From: Chinchilla lanigera
Taxonomy: Eukaryota > Chordata > Mammalia > Rodentia > Chinchillidae
Length of the DNA stretch: 64,000 bases
Direction of reading: 5' to 3'
Assembly (NCBI RefSeq): GCF_000276665.1
Contig: NW_004955405.1
Location: 17,132,111 to 17,196,110, forward strand
Below the pieces are notes generated by a model. The model made no database searches. It saw nothing but the letters and a program-made list of their open reading frames with translations, and had not been told where the DNA came from. The translations under genes were made by a program, and so were the position numbers. Position 1 is the first letter of the stretch. Every line of letters starts with the position of its first letter. Below, piece after piece: positions 60,300 to 64,000 of the stretch.

Positions 60300-60800
60300 C
60301 CATAGATAGCGCTGGAGAGACACAACCCGAAAGCGCTCGCTTATTTAAAAAAAAAAATCAAATTCTAAACCATGAAATGAAATAAATCTTTTAATGTTTT
60401 TGGTACCTCTACATTTTACATTCTGTTCTTCTTCCTACACTTCAAGCCCTCCCTCAGGCTGCCAGCTGGGATATTTTGATTGAGAGCGGTGCATATAAAC
60501 AATTACACTTTGTGACATTTGATATAGCGGGCCCAGAAGGCTAGCGATGGATTTAGTAAAGATGATGTAGCCAGCTGAAGCCACTTGGAATGTTAGGTGG
60601 GAGAAGATCAGGAAGCTGGACTTGGCAGATTCATTTTTAATGTTTCTGGAGTCACAAATCAGAAAAAGCAGTGATCGGCCATCTTTCTGTAACTGTGATG
60701 TTCTGTCCGTAAGTGCCAGGCACAGCAGTTCCACTGTCAGTGGTTATCTGGTAGCTACCCCTGCTTGCTTCTAACTACGTACGGATACGGAACTTCTCAT
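60300..60800 (+). other. CpG-retaining intronic region, possible regulatory element
   Basis: About eleven CpGs by eye in 500 bp, no recognisable repeat, higher sequence complexity than surrounding intron. Contains homeobox/forkhead-like AT motifs (ataaacaattaca). No protein recognised. Candidate conserved noncoding element; inference. Confidence 0.35.
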
Positions 60801-61959
60801 ACTGATGCTCAGGGCAGTTCACTGCGTCAGTGTGATATGAGGGAGTCTGTGAAAACGTCTTAAGTCGTATGAAAAAAATTTCTTGCTTAGGTCTCTTTTC
60901 TACATCTGACTGCTCTATAGCTTTCATTACCTTCCAAGGGATGTACTGCCACTCACAAAATAAAGGTGACCTGCATAACAATCTAATGGCTCCATTTGTC
61001 TAAAATCATCCAGTGACTTCCTAATTACCACAGTCATTGGCTAACTGTTCACTCACTCTCTCCTCATCTCTCCCTCTCTTCTCTTTAAAATATTGCTACA
61101 GTTCATCTTCCCTTTCTAGATAATTTTCTGACTTTCATGGTTATGGCTTTCCTCCGTTCCCTTTCTCCTTGCCTCCTAAATTCCCTCTCTGTCTTGCAGT
61201 GACTACTTTTTCTTCATCGACCAGGAAATGAAACTTTCCCCAGCATTCCCCTTGCTTCTCCTTGTGTTAATTTATGTGGTTGACATGAACACTATTTTAT
61301 CTGTGTCACCCTTCCAATTTTGTAAGTTTTACATTGGCTTATCCGTATGTTTTTGTTCATCTGCTAAAACATGAATTTAGAAATGACAAATTCAGCTTTA
61401 AAAAAACAGAAGTCCACTTATCTCTGTTACAACTACCTTCCAACCCAGACTAATTACTCTCTATCACTTGGACTGCTCCAGTTGTTTTCTAGCTGTTTAA
61501 TTCCTATTTACCTTAAAATTTTGCTTCATTCAGTTGTTGGCTTTACCCATTCATATAATGGAAAACAAAATGTTGAAATCCTCCAATGTTTTCCTTGCAC
61601 TTTCTACACTAGATCAGAGATCTTCCCTGGTCGGACCCACAGTGACTCTTGGCTTCAAGGGTTTTGGTGTTCTCTTTGCTGATACCTTTTCTTCCTTTGC
61701 AACCTGCGTACTGCACTGTTAAATCATGATTCGACTTTATTGAGACCCCCAAAATATTCAGCGTTTCTGCCTTGCCATCAGAAAGAAATCCAGTTGCACA
61801 CTTTTTCATCCAGTGTTTTTACCATCATTTACTACTTGCACAAAACTCAGCCTACACATTCTTGCCCATGTGGCTATCATTCATGTTTGTGTGTTTGGTC
61901 TTTTTTCACCATTTGTAAAGCTCTTCTTCCTTTTCTAAACATCAAAATATTACCTAATC

Positions 61960-62048
61960 AGGGCTAAGGATGTAGCTCAGTGGCATGAGCACTTGACAGG
62001 CAAGCCTGAAGTCATGAGTTCAATTCCAGGTACCAAAGAAACCCCAAC
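61960..62048 (+). mobile_element. ID SINE, older subfamily, perfect TSD
   Basis: gctaaggatgtagctcagtg, gagttcaattccaggtacca, short A tail. Exact 13-bp target duplication atattacctaatc at 61947-61959 and 62049-62061, despite several body substitutions. Confidence 0.96.
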
Positions 62049-62739
62049 ATATTACCTAATCTTGAAATAAAAGGTTAATAGCAAAAACACTGCCACCAGA
62101 AAGTCTTTGATCTGTGCCACTAATATATTTTGACTGTTAGTCACATTAGTATGTGCCTAACCTACATAATACACTTCCTAAAAAATATACACTTCTTGAA
62201 TTCTTTTTCCATTTTGAATTAACCATTTTAAACTCCACATTTCTGTTTCCTTTGATAAATAAATCGCCCTCTTTACTGACAACAAACAAACATATCAATG
62301 GTCTACAGTTATTTGTACAATAAAATCCCACTTCTGTGTGGATCCAAAGTCTGCTGTTTCCGTATCTGTCACACACACCACTACTTTGTACTGTATTCTC
62401 CTGCATCAATAGGGTCATTATTTTCTGCCACACAAGATGCACTCAGACTCTCCAGCATTCACTTTTTATTCCTTAGATTTTAAAACCTCTCCCTTACGGT
62501 ATCTTATTGTCTGAACTTTAAGCTGGGTCGAATGCTTCTCTTAAATCTTCCTATGTTTTGTGCATTTTGCTTGGTGCATAGCATTGTGATGAACTCATGA
62601 GCCTGTTTCTCAACTTATCAACGCCAAGTTCTGGCGATACAGAAGTGTTTTACTTTTGGTGCCCTCATACCTGCATACTGTAAATGCTGGTAAAGGTGTG
62701 TTGAAGTGAGGAGTAACTACACACTTGTCATATGCAATT

Positions 62740-62748
<9 letters not shown>

Positions 62749-62778
<30 letters not shown>

Positions 62779-62866
62779 TTTGGTTTTTCTCCGGTACCGG
62801 GAACCGAACTCACGACCTTGCGCTTGCCAGGCAGGCGCTTTGCCGCTGAGCTAAATCCCCAGCCCC
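62749..62866 (-). mobile_element. ID SINE, young, (TTTA)n tail
   Basis: Begins with a (TTTA)n run that is the expanded tail, then ctccggtaccgggaaccgaa and aatccccagccc. Target duplication caattttatttatt at 62735-62748 and 62867-62880. Confidence 0.96.
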
Positions 62867-63000
62867 CAATTTTATTTATTATTCAAGATTTATCTCAAGG
62901 GCCACCACCCTGTAAAGACCGCCAGGATATCCCCGGTAGGATTAATCTCTCTTTTCGGCAGTCTTGCTTTAACATCTCTTGGCTCCTTGCAGTGCATTTT

Positions 63001-63120
63001 TGGTTTTTTGTTTTGTTTTGTTTTGGTTTGGTTTGGTTTTTCTCCGGTACCAGGAACCGAACTCACGACCTTGCGCTTGCCAGGCAGGTGCTTTGCAGCT
63101 GAGCTAAATCCCCAGCCCCC
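63001..63120 (-). mobile_element. ID SINE, young subfamily, perfect TSD
   Basis: GTTTT/GGTTT tail, ctccggtaccaggaaccgaa, ccttgcgcttgccaggcagg, aatccccagccccc. Exact 14-bp target duplication ttgcagtgcatttt at 62987-63000 and 63121-63134. Confidence 0.98.
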
Positions 63121-63867
63121 TTGCAGTGCATTTTGTAAGCTTGTTATTTTTATGTGTGACAAAAACCCTCCCCGGGCTCCAACATCACCTCCTCCAGAAA
63201 ACTGCCCTTGACACCCGCAAGTTAGGTGAAAGCTCTCCCTTTGAATTCTTCAATCTCATAATACACTCACGAAGATATATTGAAATGATTGAGCATATCT
63301 AAGCTTCGCTCCCTAATATGAAAACTTTTAAAGCCTAAAGGGGAACGCAATAGGGTCTAAGGCTGTCAGCAAAGTAGACAGTGAATATTTTATAAATGAG
63401 TGAAATGTCTTAATAGACCTAGATGAGTGATAGAAAATTCATTTTCTCTTTTAAGATGAATAAGATTCTCTAGACTGTTCACCAGTTTTAAGCATTATTT
63501 TTATATTTTCTGACTTAGGCAGCATTTATTCTGTGATTCTATTTTATATTATCTTTGCTTTAAAGTACTAAAAAGCAAATAATACTTTAGTTATTTAATA
63601 GATTTTATGTTTAAACTTAAGTAGCTCTTTGCCAATATCCCAGACCCCCAGCCATTGTTTTATGCCTTTCTATTTTTCGTTCTAAAAGTTACCCTGCAGA
63701 AAGATTGTGGTAGCATCTAGTAAGTGCTTCACACACTTACCTGGCTGCCACAAATTGGGTGCATGAAATTTCTTTCTTTTTAATCCTGAGCCAGATTTAC
63801 AAATTGGAAATGCCATTGTAAATATGCAAATAGTATGGAAATTATCTTACTGATTAGGTTAATTCTA

Positions 63868-63951
63868 GTTTTTCTCCGGTACCGGGAACCGAACTCACGA
63901 CCTTGTGCTTGTCAGGCAGGCGCTTTGCTGCTGAGCTAAATCCCCAGCCCC
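63868..63951 (-). mobile_element. ID SINE, young, almost tail-less, perfect TSD
   Basis: gtttttctccggtaccggga through aatccccagcccc with only a few T in place of a poly(A) tail. Exact 17-bp target duplication tgattaggttaattcta at 63851-63867 and 63952-63968. Confidence 0.98.
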
Positions 63952-64000
63952 TGATTAGGTTAATTCTAAAGAACCTGATTATGTTCTTGGCCTGCCCATC

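Larger units (their letters stand above)
57072..64000 (+). other. NAV3 intron, at least 6.9 kb (continues past the window)
   Basis: Donor gtaagt. The expected next coding segment was not found in the remaining sequence. Contains a duplicated block around an N gap (58118-58790), ID SINEs at 58967, 61960, 62749, 63001 and 63869, a TA/TG tract (59637-59690) and a CpG-retaining non-repeat region (about 60300-60800). Confidence 0.85.

Noticed and set aside
62725..63211. Several overlapping frames rich in [17 protein letters not shown] sequence
   Set aside because: These are translations of ID SINE bodies, not genes.
57072..64000. Next NAV3 exon (continuing the ATPase) before the window end
   Set aside because: Searched by eye for the expected continuation after HKSSK and found no candidate; it could lie in the N gap only if the gap is real, and more likely lies beyond 64000.

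Overview
This window is part of a mammalian nuclear genome, almost certainly from a rodent. It lies inside one large plus-strand gene that I identify as NAV3 (neuron navigator 3). No prokaryotic features, CRISPR arrays or operons are present. The rodent call rests on the repeats. There are about eighteen tRNA-derived ID SINEs, many nearly identical and flanked by target-site duplications. There are also about nine B1-type 7SL SINEs with the internal duplication, one B1-ID composite, LINE-1 3' fragments and MaLR-like LTRs. This mix, with no obvious B2 elements, suggests a non-murid rodent (beaver/kangaroo-rat or squirrel-related lineage), but I cannot settle the species. A run of exactly 100 N marks a scaffold gap.

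The coding part is 16 exons found by conceptual splicing, plus one probable extra cassette exon. All junctions are GT-AG and all reading-frame phases agree. Exons lie at 2803-2963, 10042-10230, 14366-14418, 19174-19197 (24 nt), 22001-22078, 28418-28501, 37316-37427, 41890-42011, 42895-42915 (21-nt microexon), 43594-43766, 44032-44097 (candidate 66-nt cassette), 45468-45621, 46860-47034, 52612-52709, 55130-55225, 55493-55661 and 56836-57071. Without the cassette they total 1945 nt, about 648 codons. They encode the C-terminal-middle part of the protein: a Ser-rich linker, a first coiled coil, a Ser/Lys-rich linker, a second coiled coil, another Ser-rich linker, a beta-rich segment ahead of the ATPase, and the start of the AAA-type ATPase with its Walker A loop. 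The gene starts upstream of the window. The rest of the ATPase lies downstream of 64000.

The remaining ~97% is AT-rich intron. The most SINE-dense stretches are 35-37 kb and 62.7-64 kb. LINE-1 remnants sit at 5.5-6.2, 11.4-12.5 (a 5'-inverted insertion) and 49.1-49.8 kb. MaLR-like LTRs lie at 19.7, 48.6 and 50.9 kb.

The most interesting signals are the microexon and the unlisted-looking symmetric cassette exon on either side of the 43594 exon. Together they would tune the linker between the two coiled coils. Others are a 215-bp direct duplication (7.4 and 8.6 kb), a duplicated sequence across the assembly gap, a 63-66 bp minisatellite, and two CpG-retaining intronic islands that may be regulatory. 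I found no evidence of a wholly new biological system.
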